From CAZRAL01 sp964598005 (GTDB lineage: Bacteria > Pseudomonadota > Gammaproteobacteria > Burkholderiales > Usitatibacteraceae), in the NCBI GenBank assembly GCA_964598005.1, contig CAZRAL010000001.1:122640-186639 (forward strand): a DNA stretch of 64,000 bases, written 5' to 3'. Each line of letters opens with the position of its first letter. Position 1 is the first letter of the stretch. Both the position numbers and the translations under genes were made by a program. Below are positions 34,695-42,658 of this stretch, piece by piece. The notes under the pieces are model-generated. The model was not told the DNA's origin, made no database searches, and saw only the letters and a list, made by a program, of their open reading frames with translations.

Positions 34695-36046
34695 GGCTTT
34701 ACCTTCAATTCGGCCAGAAAGCGCTGCGCAAAGCGTGTAGCGTTTTCGTAGCTGGCCCCATTCATGGACAAGGTTGCCACGACAGCTTCGTCGCTGCGAT
34801 CCTGCGTCACCGCCATCAGCGAAATATTGTAAAGCCCCTCGAATTCACGGTAAGCGCTGGCGCACCACACCACTCTGAGGCGGGGGTGTTGCGCCTTGCC
34901 AGCATCTTGCCCCGCCAGCACGATATCTTCGTGGCAGGCGGGGGCGGTCAGACGCCGCGTGGATATGCCACTGAATGACGTGCGCGTACCCTGCGAGAGA
35001 AAATGGGCGAATTGAAAGCGATTCAGATCCCGGTTTTTATACTGGGTACGGGTAATGGTGACGTTGCCTGTCGCCAGGTTGTTGTCGATAAATAGCGAGT
35101 TCAGCATATTGCAATCCGAAGCATCTGCGCGCGCTTTGGGCTGCGGCTTGACATCGGCGTTGGTGCGCGCCCAGCAGGTAAACCACGCTGCTGCGCTTTC
35201 GGGCACAAGATAGGGCCCGTTGACCGTGGCGTTAAAGCCGGCGTTTTCCAGCGCTTTATAAAGCGTATTTTGCCAATCCATCAGCTGCCTGCCGATTTCG
35301 GCGCGGACTGCGTCGGCAGTGAGCGGCTGTTGCAGCCGTGGGCGGGTAAGCAGTGCGGCGGCGAATTTTGCCGGCACCAGGAAACTGACCTGTTCCACGC
35401 CCCAGCCCATCTTGGCAACGTTGACGCCGGAAATACGCGCTTCCATCGTCAGCGTGGGGCCGCCGCTCATGCCCGGATTCATCGGCCCGGAAAGGTGGAT
35501 GCGCTCGTTGTAGCTACGCTCAACCAGCCCGCTGTAATTGCCCTCCATCACCGCAAAGCCGATATCGAGTGGATTGCCGAGACTGAACAGCCGTTCGCCG
35601 CGCGGCAGATTGCCCGCGAGGGAACGCGGATCAAATTCAAAATACCGCCAGCCGCCTTTATCCAGCTGGATCAGCGCGACATCGTTGACGACATCGAAAG
35701 CCAGCAATTTGAGATTGCCGCGCGTGCCATCGGCAGAGATGTATTCCATCCGATAGGTCTGTGGCTCCAGCGCATGTTGCGAGACCACGTGATAGTTGGT
35801 GATGGCGAGGCCATCGGCGCTGACCAGAAAACCCGATCCGGTGGAAGACTTTTGTGAGGCGCTGTTCAGCAGCGTGCGGATCTGCAACAGGCGCGGTTTG
35901 GCATCGCGATAAATCGCTTCCGCCGTAGCGGAAATGGCGGTGGGGGGAGCTGCGGCGGCGGGCGGCGTGTGTCCGGTTTGTGACCAGACCGCCGTTGCCG
36001 TCCAGGCAAGGCTGGCGAGGATATAGCGAGGGGAAATCGGCAGCAT
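34691..36046 (-). CDS. Trypsin-like serine protease, secreted (451 aa)
   Basis: Signal peptide in residues 1-22 (YILASLAWTATAVWSQ). S1C-type protease domain with the full triad: His86 (ITNYHVVS), Asp122 (DVVNDVALIQL) and Ser194 (NPGMSGGPT). No PDZ domain; instead residues about 250-450 form a unique C-terminal domain with five or six Cys and repeats of aromatic residues (AAWFTCWARTNADVKPQPKA). Translationally coupled to the FHA-domain membrane protein. Periplasmic action is inferred from the signal peptide. Confidence 0.85.
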   Translation of the reverse strand: MLPISPRYILASLAWTATAVWSQTGHTPPAAAAPPTAISATAEAIYRDAKPRLLQIRTLLNSASQKSSTGSGFLVSADGLAITNYHVVSQHALEPQTYRMEYISADGTRGNLKLLAFDVVNDVALIQLDKGGWRYFEFDPRSLAGNLPRGERLFSLGNPLDIGFAVMEGNYSGLVERSYNERIHLSGPMNPGMSGGPTLTMEARISGVNVAKMGWGVEQVSFLVPAKFAAALLTRPRLQQPLTADAVRAEIGRQLMDWQNTLYKALENAGFNATVNGPYLVPESAAAWFTCWARTNADVKPQPKARADASDCNMLNSLFIDNNLATGNVTITRTQYKNRDLNRFQFAHFLSQGTRTSFSGISTRRLTAPACHEDIVLAGQDAGKAQHPRLRVVWCASAYREFEGLYNISLMAVTQDRSDEAVVATLSMNGASYENATRFAQRFLAELKVKP

Positions 36047-36120
36047 CGGTTTATTCTGGAAAAGACGATGCTGAATTGTACAGGGCCAACCTTATCAAAA
36101 TGATTTTTTTGAGAGGCACC

Positions 36121-36831
36121 TTAATCGCCGCTGAATGAGCCGCGAAAGCTGGTGTAGTTGCCAATCGCAAATAAAGGAATGCTTACCAGCAGCCCCAATC
36201 CAAACGGAAATATCGACACCCCATAGATAAGCATCATCAGGATGCCGAATATCAACAGCGCCGAGAAGTTGCTGACAAACGCGAAAAAGCTCCAGCGCAG
36301 GGCATGGCCGACCGGCATGGGATGAAATACCAGCAGCGGCGGCACAAACCACAATACGCCCTTGACGAGTAAGAGCAGTGCCAGCCCCAGCAAAACGATC
36401 CATTCCTTGCCGTCCAGCGATTGCAGCAGCGCCTGTAAATTGGCGCGCTCGTCCTGACCGGCTGGTGGTATATCCGCCCCCAGGCCCAAACTTCCCATCA
36501 ATAGCAGAATCAGTATTTCGGTCAATAAGGTGATCGACCCGACGCTCATCAGCGCGCGGCCATTGACGCGAAAGCCCGCGAACAAATGCGCAATCGCGAC
36601 CGGCCGGCCAAGATCCTGATCGCGTGCCGCCAGCATCAAACCGCCGAAAAATACCGGCTGCAACATGGTTGCCAATGCGGGCCCGGCCAATGGGATGAGA
36701 AAAAGAGTGAGCGTAATTAAAAGCCAGCCAGAAAGCAGAGCAATCCATATTGCTGGGTGGCGGACAAAGATTGCCCAGGCCTGTTTGATCCATAACAGTC
36801 CTTGTGAGGCGGGAACATCGATAACGTGCAT
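36121..36831 (-). CDS. BPSS1780-family membrane protein (236 aa)
   Basis: Six hydrophobic segments cover most of the chain, starting AIWIALLSGWLLITLTLFLI, then ATMLQPVFFGGLMLA. The pattern, with the opening VPASQGLLWIKQAWAIFVRH, is that of the betaproteobacterial BPSS1780 family of unknown function. It sits 23 bases downstream of thrB, in the same direction, and is probably cotranscribed. An overlapping frame at 36095-36844 is a shadow. Confidence 0.8.
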   Translation of the reverse strand: MHVIDVPASQGLLWIKQAWAIFVRHPAIWIALLSGWLLITLTLFLIPLAGPALATMLQPVFFGGLMLAARDQDLGRPVAIAHLFAGFRVNGRALMSVGSITLLTEILILLLMGSLGLGADIPPAGQDERANLQALLQSLDGKEWIVLLGLALLLLVKGVLWFVPPLLVFHPMPVGHALRWSFFAFVSNFSALLIFGILMMLIYGVSIFPFGLGLLVSIPLFAIGNYTSFRGSFSGD

Positions 36832-36854
36832 AAATGAAATCCATGAAATGAGGG

Positions 36855-37826
36855 CTATGAAATCAACGCGCGATTGGCGGCTTCATGTTCAACATGATGT
36901 CGCAACAGCCGCTCGCTGAAAGGGTGGTCTTTGGGATGCGTCAGTTCGGAATCTCGCGGGAAGTAATGGTACCCGAGGCGGCCCAGCCAGGTGCGAAGCG
37001 CCGCAGCTCGCAGTATTTGCGGCCAGGCGGCGCGCTCGACGACATTGAATTTGCGCACATTTTGATAACCCTCCAACAGCGCGCGCGCGTTCGTTGTATT
37101 GAGGCATGCCGCCGGGTAGGCAGAAAAGTCGAGGCACCAGTCGTTTACCGTCACAGCGACATCGAATAAAAGTTGCTCGTTGCAGGCAAAGTAGAAATCG
37201 ATCATCTGTGGCTGATGTTCTGCTCCATCCGTGCGCCATAGGATATTGTCGCGAAATAAATCGCCGTGAATGATTCCGCGCGGCAATCCAAGTGCATCAA
37301 ATTGCTGCTGATGCATCAGTTCGGTCTTTAGTAGCGCCGCCTGATCGGCGGGAAGATGCGGCATCAATGCGGCGGCATAACGGCCCCACCACGCCGGCCC
37401 GCGCCAGTTCGGCATGGATAATGAAAAATCTTTTCCGGCTTCATGCAATTGCGCCAGTGCTTCTCCCACCAGCCTGCAATCGTGGGCAGCAGGGTGAGCG
37501 ATGTCGTTGCCGGGCAGGCGTGTGACCAGCGCCGCAGGCTTGCCATGCAGGGTGTGCAATACCGTGCCGGCAAGGTCGGCAACCGGCATCGGGCAGGCCA
37601 CGCCGCGTTCCGCAAGATGGTGCATCAGGCCCATGTAAAAATCCAGATCAGCAGGCGGAATTTTTTCGAAGATCGTCAATACATAGCGCGCCTGCGTGGT
37701 GGTAACGAAGAAATTCGAGTTCTCGACACCGGCAGCGATGTTCTGAAAGTCGATGATGTCGCCGATGGTATACCCCGCGATAAAGGCGCGCGCTTGGTCA
37801 AGACTCACGGGGGTAAAGACGCTCAC
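36855..37826 (-). CDS. thrB: Homoserine kinase, choline-kinase-like type
   Basis: 323 residues. Phosphorylates homoserine in threonine synthesis. This is the aminoglycoside-phosphotransferase-fold form, not the GHMP form: YTIGDIIDFQNIAAGVENSN with the nucleotide loop, VLTIFEKI, LPRGIIHGDLFRDNILW (catalytic Asp in HGDLFRDN) and MIDFYFACNEQLLFD (metal Asp). Its start overlaps by four bases the stop of a pilin-like gene, an unusual partner for an amino-acid gene, so its expression depends at least partly on that operon. Confidence 0.93.
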   Translation of the reverse strand: MSVFTPVSLDQARAFIAGYTIGDIIDFQNIAAGVENSNFFVTTTQARYVLTIFEKIPPADLDFYMGLMHHLAERGVACPMPVADLAGTVLHTLHGKPAALVTRLPGNDIAHPAAHDCRLVGEALAQLHEAGKDFSLSMPNWRGPAWWGRYAAALMPHLPADQAALLKTELMHQQQFDALGLPRGIIHGDLFRDNILWRTDGAEHQPQMIDFYFACNEQLLFDVAVTVNDWCLDFSAYPAACLNTTNARALLEGYQNVRKFNVVERAAWPQILRAAALRTWLGRLGYHYFPRDSELTHPKDHPFSERLLRHHVEHEAANRALIS

Positions 37827-38575
37827 GGCAATTTTCCGGCTTGGACCATGCGCGAGAAAAGGATATTAGTGGAAAGCCAGACGACCATGTCATCAAATTC
37901 CCCGCCGGTTTGCGTCGTATTGGTGCTGGGGTTACGGCTGACCACGCAGATCCCCGCCAGTGTACAGGGCGTCGCATCCACCATTAATGTGTTATTGCGC
38001 TGCTCGTCAGTGTTGGTGAGCGAGGGGCTCGGCCGGGCATTGGCGGTGAGTGCGTCAGTACCATGATTTTGTGGGCCATGCGACCACAGCACGGCCGGTA
38101 CCTGATCGGCCAGTGTTACCTCAATACCCGCCGCATCGCGGGTGCGGATGACATTTTTGCCTGTCGCGGTGAGGGCAAACGCTGCATTGGCGCCGCCCGG
38201 TACAGCCGCACTGAATTCAGGCGTAACCGAATAACGGTAAATATTGCCCCAAGCGTCGGCACGGTCTATACCCAGCGTTATCCAGGGGATGAAGCCGGTA
38301 CACGTAGCGTTGGTGGTGCAGGGATTGGGGTTTTCATTTCCATTTGTGGCTGAACTGGCCGGGCGCGGCAATCGCCCTCTCGTTAGCGCAAAGCCATACA
38401 GCGCCTCGCGGATCACCTCGAGTTTTTTTTGCGTTTCATCGATACGCCGGCTTTCTACCTGAGTCGTCAACGGAACGGCAACGATCGCCAGCAGGATGGT
38501 TATTACCAATATCACCACTGCCATTTCGATCAGGGAAAAACCGCGCGCGGAAGAAAAGGGAAGCACTAATTTCAT
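37823..38575 (-). CDS. Prepilin-type pseudopilin (250 aa)
   Basis: The type IV prepilin signal GFSLIEMAVVILVITILLAI is near the start: cleavage after Gly, Phe at +1, Glu at +5, then a hydrophobic helix. The body (LEVIREALYGFALTRGRLPR; GFIPWITLGIDRADAWGNIY, then RYSV) is the pilin-like pattern of type II secretion minor pseudopilins. It would be processed by PilD and inserted in the inner membrane. Overlaps both the preceding 667-residue gene and thrB by ATGA junctions. Confidence 0.85.
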   Translation of the reverse strand: MKLVLPFSSARGFSLIEMAVVILVITILLAIVAVPLTTQVESRRIDETQKKLEVIREALYGFALTRGRLPRPASSATNGNENPNPCTTNATCTGFIPWITLGIDRADAWGNIYRYSVTPEFSAAVPGGANAAFALTATGKNVIRTRDAAGIEVTLADQVPAVLWSHGPQNHGTDALTANARPSPSLTNTDEQRNNTLMVDATPCTLAGICVVSRNPSTNTTQTGGEFDDMVVWLSTNILFSRMVQAGKLP

Positions 38576-40575
38576 GGAACAGGAATGGCGAGGCGATCAT
38601 TGTACGTGGTGGAAGGGGCTATGGTAACGGGCGCAAAGCTGCAGGTGGTTCCGCCGCTCACATTGGGTGCTTCCAGATAATTGGTCAATACGGTATTGGG
38701 CCGCGAAACGACGGGGGATTGCAGGTCTTTGCCGGCCAGAATGGCGAGCGCTTCGATGTTTGTCGCTGCGCCGACAGTGAGTGTGGTCTTTGCGCTGCAA
38801 GGGTTGGGGGATGGCAAAACAGGCGCCGATGCCGGTGCTATGGCGGCAAATGCCGATTTGTACCAGTCCTCGCTGTAAAACCAGTATGGCATAAGTGGCA
38901 GTGTTCGCATCCCGCTAAGGGTGACTGGTTTATGGATGCCTGCTGTCCAGATTTTCCCCAGTTGCAGATTATCGGAGGCGCGGCTATCGACAACCCTAAC
39001 TAAATCCGTCACGCCGGGCACCGAATTGCACTGCCAGGTCAATCTGGGTATTGGGGTTGTCACGGAGTAATCGATGACTGGTGTGGTGGAACAGACTGCA
39101 TCGATGACCACTGTCAGTTGACGGTTCACGGTATAGGTAGCGGTTCCAGCGATAGCCGTTTGGTTGATACAGCGATTTTCATTGGAATACAGATTAAAGG
39201 TTTTGGAAAGGCTGGTACTGCTGGAAAAATTGCACGCCGCAGTATTTGTTCCCTTCCAAGCACAAGTTCCCCCAGCTTCGGTGGCGGTTCCCGTGGTGAA
39301 TGCTGCCATGGTTCCTGCCAGTGAATTGCGCATCCATCTTGAGGGTGAGGTTTGCACCCGCACGCACAATGACGTTGAAGGCGATGGGCCAGTACCGACA
39401 ATTTCGGTTGCCCCGCTGATACTCCAGCCGAAATCGGTGCGAAAACTTGAGGACTGGCCGGAGGGTCCGCTGCTATATCCCATAAATGGGAAGGCACCAA
39501 AGATAATATTTTGCGTGGAAATCAACGTAGTCGAATCCGTTTGTGGCGCCAAAGAGAAATTGTTCATCCAGGGATAAACGCCGCGACTGGCTTTAAATGT
39601 TTTTAAAGCCGCTGCCATTTCATTCACAACGCGTTTTTCCACGGCCTGCATAACTTCGTCTTTAGTAAGGTAAATCAGTGTGTCGTTGAACGGAATAACC
39701 TGACCACGCAGCGCGACATTTGCCGCATTGGCCGGATAGACCGTACCAGGGGGGATTTGCACATAGACATTATTCAGCCCAGCGTTGTCGTAAGTGGTGC
39801 AGCCTCCGGTACAGCCCAGCGGCAAACGGATTGAATCGAGGTAATCGATCGGGTGGCCAGGGGCGGCTGGAGTACGGGATTGCGTACGCGTTTCAGTGGT
39901 AAGCGGTGGGCCGGGCATGATTAATACCACCGCTACTTCGCTGGAAAGTACGTTACCGTCGCTGTCGCGTACAGTCAGCCAGGGGTGTGGCAGTGCGGTC
40001 GCGGAAGGGCATGTGTAATTTGTGTACGTACGATTCAACAAGTCTGAGTTGAATTTTTCGACACAGTTGTCGATAGACACCAAATTATTCGACACCGCCA
40101 GCCACGGCACAACGCCGTTCGGGTCTTCTGCAGGATTGCTGCCCATATCCAGTGCGAGATCCTGCCAGGGAAATTTGCCTAGGCAATGCTTGTTTGGCGA
40201 ATTGTTGCCAATTCCTGGCAAGCCATTAGATTTGCTGCCATCAAGACATTTGGTTTCTGATTTGCCGTTGTAGACACTGTTGTCCAGTGAGTCGGGCACG
40301 GGGAGATAACCGGGGCGACTTAGGTTCAAGGCATCCGAACGCAAAACGTACCCCAGCAACGCCGCCTTGGCAGCCGCCAGGCGCTCTGCATTATTTTTCG
40401 ACTGGGCAGCGAAGCGTTCAGTTTTCGCCAGCCCCGCACCCAGCTGCGTAACCAGCAGTACACCTGCACCCGCAACAATAACAAGGATGAGCAGAATCAG
40501 GATATAGCCGTTGGGCCGGGGGGGCCTTCCGCGGTGAAAAATGAGCGGGCGAGGAAGAAGAGGAAGAAAAAACAC
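38572..40575 (-). CDS. PilX-like secreted/pilus-associated protein (667 aa)
   Basis: A basic, Pro/Arg-rich start (RGRPPRPNGY) leads into one hydrophobic helix (ILILLILVIVAGAGVLLVTQ), then AERLAAAKAALLGYVLR and GYLPVPD, as in minor pilin relatives, and a long Ser/Thr-rich domain with many Cys pairs. There is no canonical GFTLIE motif, so processing by PilD is uncertain. The large Cys-rich domain likely acts outside the inner membrane. Coupled to the pseudopilin gene downstream; together they may form a small pilus or secretion tip. Family not identified with confidence. Confidence 0.65.
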   Translation of the reverse strand: MFFLPLLPRPLIFHRGRPPRPNGYILILLILVIVAGAGVLLVTQLGAGLAKTERFAAQSKNNAERLAAAKAALLGYVLRSDALNLSRPGYLPVPDSLDNSVYNGKSETKCLDGSKSNGLPGIGNNSPNKHCLGKFPWQDLALDMGSNPAEDPNGVVPWLAVSNNLVSIDNCVEKFNSDLLNRTYTNYTCPSATALPHPWLTVRDSDGNVLSSEVAVVLIMPGPPLTTETRTQSRTPAAPGHPIDYLDSIRLPLGCTGGCTTYDNAGLNNVYVQIPPGTVYPANAANVALRGQVIPFNDTLIYLTKDEVMQAVEKRVVNEMAAALKTFKASRGVYPWMNNFSLAPQTDSTTLISTQNIIFGAFPFMGYSSGPSGQSSSFRTDFGWSISGATEIVGTGPSPSTSLCVRVQTSPSRWMRNSLAGTMAAFTTGTATEAGGTCAWKGTNTAACNFSSSTSLSKTFNLYSNENRCINQTAIAGTATYTVNRQLTVVIDAVCSTTPVIDYSVTTPIPRLTWQCNSVPGVTDLVRVVDSRASDNLQLGKIWTAGIHKPVTLSGMRTLPLMPYWFYSEDWYKSAFAAIAPASAPVLPSPNPCSAKTTLTVGAATNIEALAILAGKDLQSPVVSRPNTVLTNYLEAPNVSGGTTCSFAPVTIAPSTTYNDRLAIPVP

Positions 40576-40619
40576 GCCGTTACGCCAATGAAAAAACTAG
40601 CGACGCCTGCGCTGATGCA

Positions 40620-40856
40620 TCACCACTCGATTAATTTCCACATGGGCAGATTGGCCTTGCTGCCCGGCCCGTCAAGGCGCGAAAATTTCCCCTCGCTTTT
40701 TTCATCAACCAGCCAGTAGGCCGCGCCAGGAATGGCAGGATGATTCTGAGGGTTGCCCAGTAGCGCAATAATTTCCAACTCCGTTTTATTGGTGAATATA
40801 CGGGCCTGTACTAAGCTGGATGCGATTTGTACCAAATAACTTTGCCGAAGCCCCAT
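40620..40856 (-). CDS. Hypothetical protein (78 aa)
   Basis: Ends KANLPMWKLIEW with a protein-like C-terminal half (AAYWLVDEKSEGKFSRLDGP). No clear ribosome site at ATG 40856. It is the first gene in a leftward series ending in thrB. No signal or membrane segment. Family unknown; the first 15 residues are the least certain. Confidence 0.45.
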   Translation of the reverse strand: MGLRQSYLVQIASSLVQARIFTNKTELEIIALLGNPQNHPAIPGAAYWLVDEKSEGKFSRLDGPGSKANLPMWKLIEW

Positions 40857-41004
40857 ATTACAGTACTCATAAGGAATACAAATAACAATTGACCTATAAA
40901 TTTAAGATTTTTTATGATGATGTTTTTCATTCAGGAATCTCTGTTTCAGTTCCACCAAAAACGCATAACAGGAATTTCTCGTTCGGAGAAAGCTGCACCT
41001 AGGA

Positions 41005-41436
41005 TTAGGCATCAGCCTTTGTTTGACCACGAGCCGGCCACTTTTTTCTCAGCAGAGCGGTAGCGGCAATCGCAAGCGTGGTTCCTGAGACGACTTCAAA
41101 CCAGATGGTCAAGTTCGTCGCAAGAGTGTGCTCAGAGCACAACGCGAGCGTGTAGTGAGCCAAACCATCAATGCCCACTAGGCCATATGCGGCAAGTAAT
41201 ACCACGCCAAGTGCGCACCAGCCTAGCCTAAGCGCCAGCACGCCAGCGACTCCAAGGCTAGATACAGCAAGCCAGGCAAGGTAGACCTTCTCCCGGGTGA
41301 GCCATCCGGGCATGTTTGGATAGAACGCGATGAACTCAGCGTTGTGGACGAAGTGGGTGAGGCTAGCTATGAAGTACACAACCAGGATAGCCCAGACATA
41401 ATTTGGGAGAAACGGCGATGTAAGCGGAACGCGCAT
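41005..41436 (-). CDS. Four-helix membrane protein, hypothetical (143 aa)
   Basis: Four hydrophobic segments: YVWAILVVYFIASLTHF (about 13-30), VYLAWLAVSSLGVAGVLALR (51-70), ALGVVLLAAYGLVGIDGL (75-92) and FEVVSGTTLAIAATALL (113-129), with a basic tail. The length and topology match a family of small unknown membrane proteins scattered among environmental proteobacteria. Stand-alone, with 97 bases to the next gene. Confidence 0.6.
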   Translation of the reverse strand: MRVPLTSPFLPNYVWAILVVYFIASLTHFVHNAEFIAFYPNMPGWLTREKVYLAWLAVSSLGVAGVLALRLGWCALGVVLLAAYGLVGIDGLAHYTLALCSEHTLATNLTIWFEVVSGTTLAIAATALLRKKWPARGQTKADA

Positions 41437-41533
41437 CTGACTTTTAATAAGTGGGGCTAAGGGCGCGCCGCTGTTGGGGCGTGCCCCGACCGAGAGAATA
41501 TCTTTCGAGAGATGAATTATACAAAGCTATAAA

Positions 41534-41836
41534 CTATGCACCAATTTGATTGAGTGTTGGAAACGCAAAGGCCATTGTGATAAGCCCAACGAAAACCGCA
41601 AACTTGATTAGAAGTTCTGCCAAAGATCTACGCCAGATTGACTTTGAATTCTCCTGATTGCTCCACCCTCCTGGCGCATCGTCGTCTAACGTAATCAAAT
41701 GGCCAAATGCAATCCAAGCTGAAATACCGCAAATAGTATAGATATATGGAACACTAGCGAACAGAGATAGCGCAACAACAATGCTTGCCATGATAGCCAG
41801 CCAAATTATTAGGTACTTAGCTTGTTGAGGTCTCAT
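41534..41836 (-). CDS. Small membrane protein, hypothetical (100 aa)
   Basis: Two N-terminal helices (IIWLAIMASIVVALSLFA; IYTICGISAWIAFGHLI) and one C-terminal helix (LIKFAVFVGLITMAFAF). The middle is polar (DDDAPGGWSNQENSKS). More AT-rich than the neighbours and unconnected by spacing, so possibly acquired. No family recognised. Confidence 0.55.
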   Translation of the reverse strand: MRPQQAKYLIIWLAIMASIVVALSLFASVPYIYTICGISAWIAFGHLITLDDDAPGGWSNQENSKSIWRRSLAELLIKFAVFVGLITMAFAFPTLNQIGA

Positions 41837-41908
41837 TTATATACCGTTAAATAAACTTACAGAAATTTATCATTTTAGGCGGACTAGGTTTAATGTTCAG
41901 TCAAACCA

Positions 41909-42634
41909 TTACAACGCCATTTCAAGCGCGCGTTCGTCCGCACTGGGCGTGAAACCACGCGTAGCATAATGATCGAAAATGGCATCCACCACTTGCTGGG
42001 GATCGTCGATCAATTTAAAGAGATGGACGTCCTGCGGACTGATCACCTTTTCTTGTACCAGTGTGGTACTGATCCAATCGATCAGGCCCGCCCAGAATTC
42101 GCGGCCCATGAGGATGATGGGGATCGGCCTGATCTTGCCGGTCTGAATCAAGGTTAGCGCCTCGGAGAGTTCATCCAGCGTGCCAAATCCGCCGGGCATG
42201 ACCACATAAGCCGCGGCGTGCTTCACAAACATGACCTTGCGCGCAAAAAAGTGCTGGAACGATTGCGAAATATCTTGATAGCCGTTGCCGCTTTGTTCGA
42301 AGGGCAACATGATATTGAGACCCACGCTCGGGCTTTTCCCGCCAATGGCGCCCTTGTTGGCGGCTTCCATCAGCCCCGGGCCGCCGCCGGAAATCACTGA
42401 AAAGCCGGCGTCAGAGAGTTTGCGCGCCACGGTTTCCGTTAATTCGTAATACGGCGTGCCCGCCTTGAGGCGGGCGCTGCCGAAAATGGCAACCCCTGGC
42501 GTCACTGCAGAAAGCTTCTCGGTCGCCGTGACCATCTCTGCGATAATGTTGAACATCCACCACGATTCGCGGGCCGCGGTCAGCGATTGGTGTTGAAGTT
42601 CGGGATCCGACCGCTTCGGTAATTTCGAGGACAT
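41909..42634 (-). CDS. LOG-family protein (TIGR00730-type nucleotide ribohydrolase-like)
   Basis: ATG 42634 with AGGAGAAGAG upstream gives 241 residues; an upstream in-frame start would overlap the polA start region. Rossmann-like fold of the lysine-decarboxylase-like/LOG family: VAIFGSARLKAG, SGGGPGLMEAANKGA and the hallmark PGGFGTLDELSEALTL. Relatives release free cytokinin bases or cut nucleotide monophosphates; the substrate in this organism is unknown. Divergent from polA with only 24 bases between starts, so promoters and leaders overlap. Confidence 0.9.
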   Translation of the reverse strand: MSSKLPKRSDPELQHQSLTAARESWWMFNIIAEMVTATEKLSAVTPGVAIFGSARLKAGTPYYELTETVARKLSDAGFSVISGGGPGLMEAANKGAIGGKSPSVGLNIMLPFEQSGNGYQDISQSFQHFFARKVMFVKHAAAYVVMPGGFGTLDELSEALTLIQTGKIRPIPIILMGREFWAGLIDWISTTLVQEKVISPQDVHLFKLIDDPQQVVDAIFDHYATRGFTPSADERALEMAL

Positions 42635-42658
42635 TATTTTCTCTTCTCCTATGCGTCT

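Noticed and set aside
41005..41900. Integron gene cassettes (two small membrane-protein genes)
   Set aside because: No attC-type inverted repeat with GTTRRRY/RYYYAAC ends was found around either gene.
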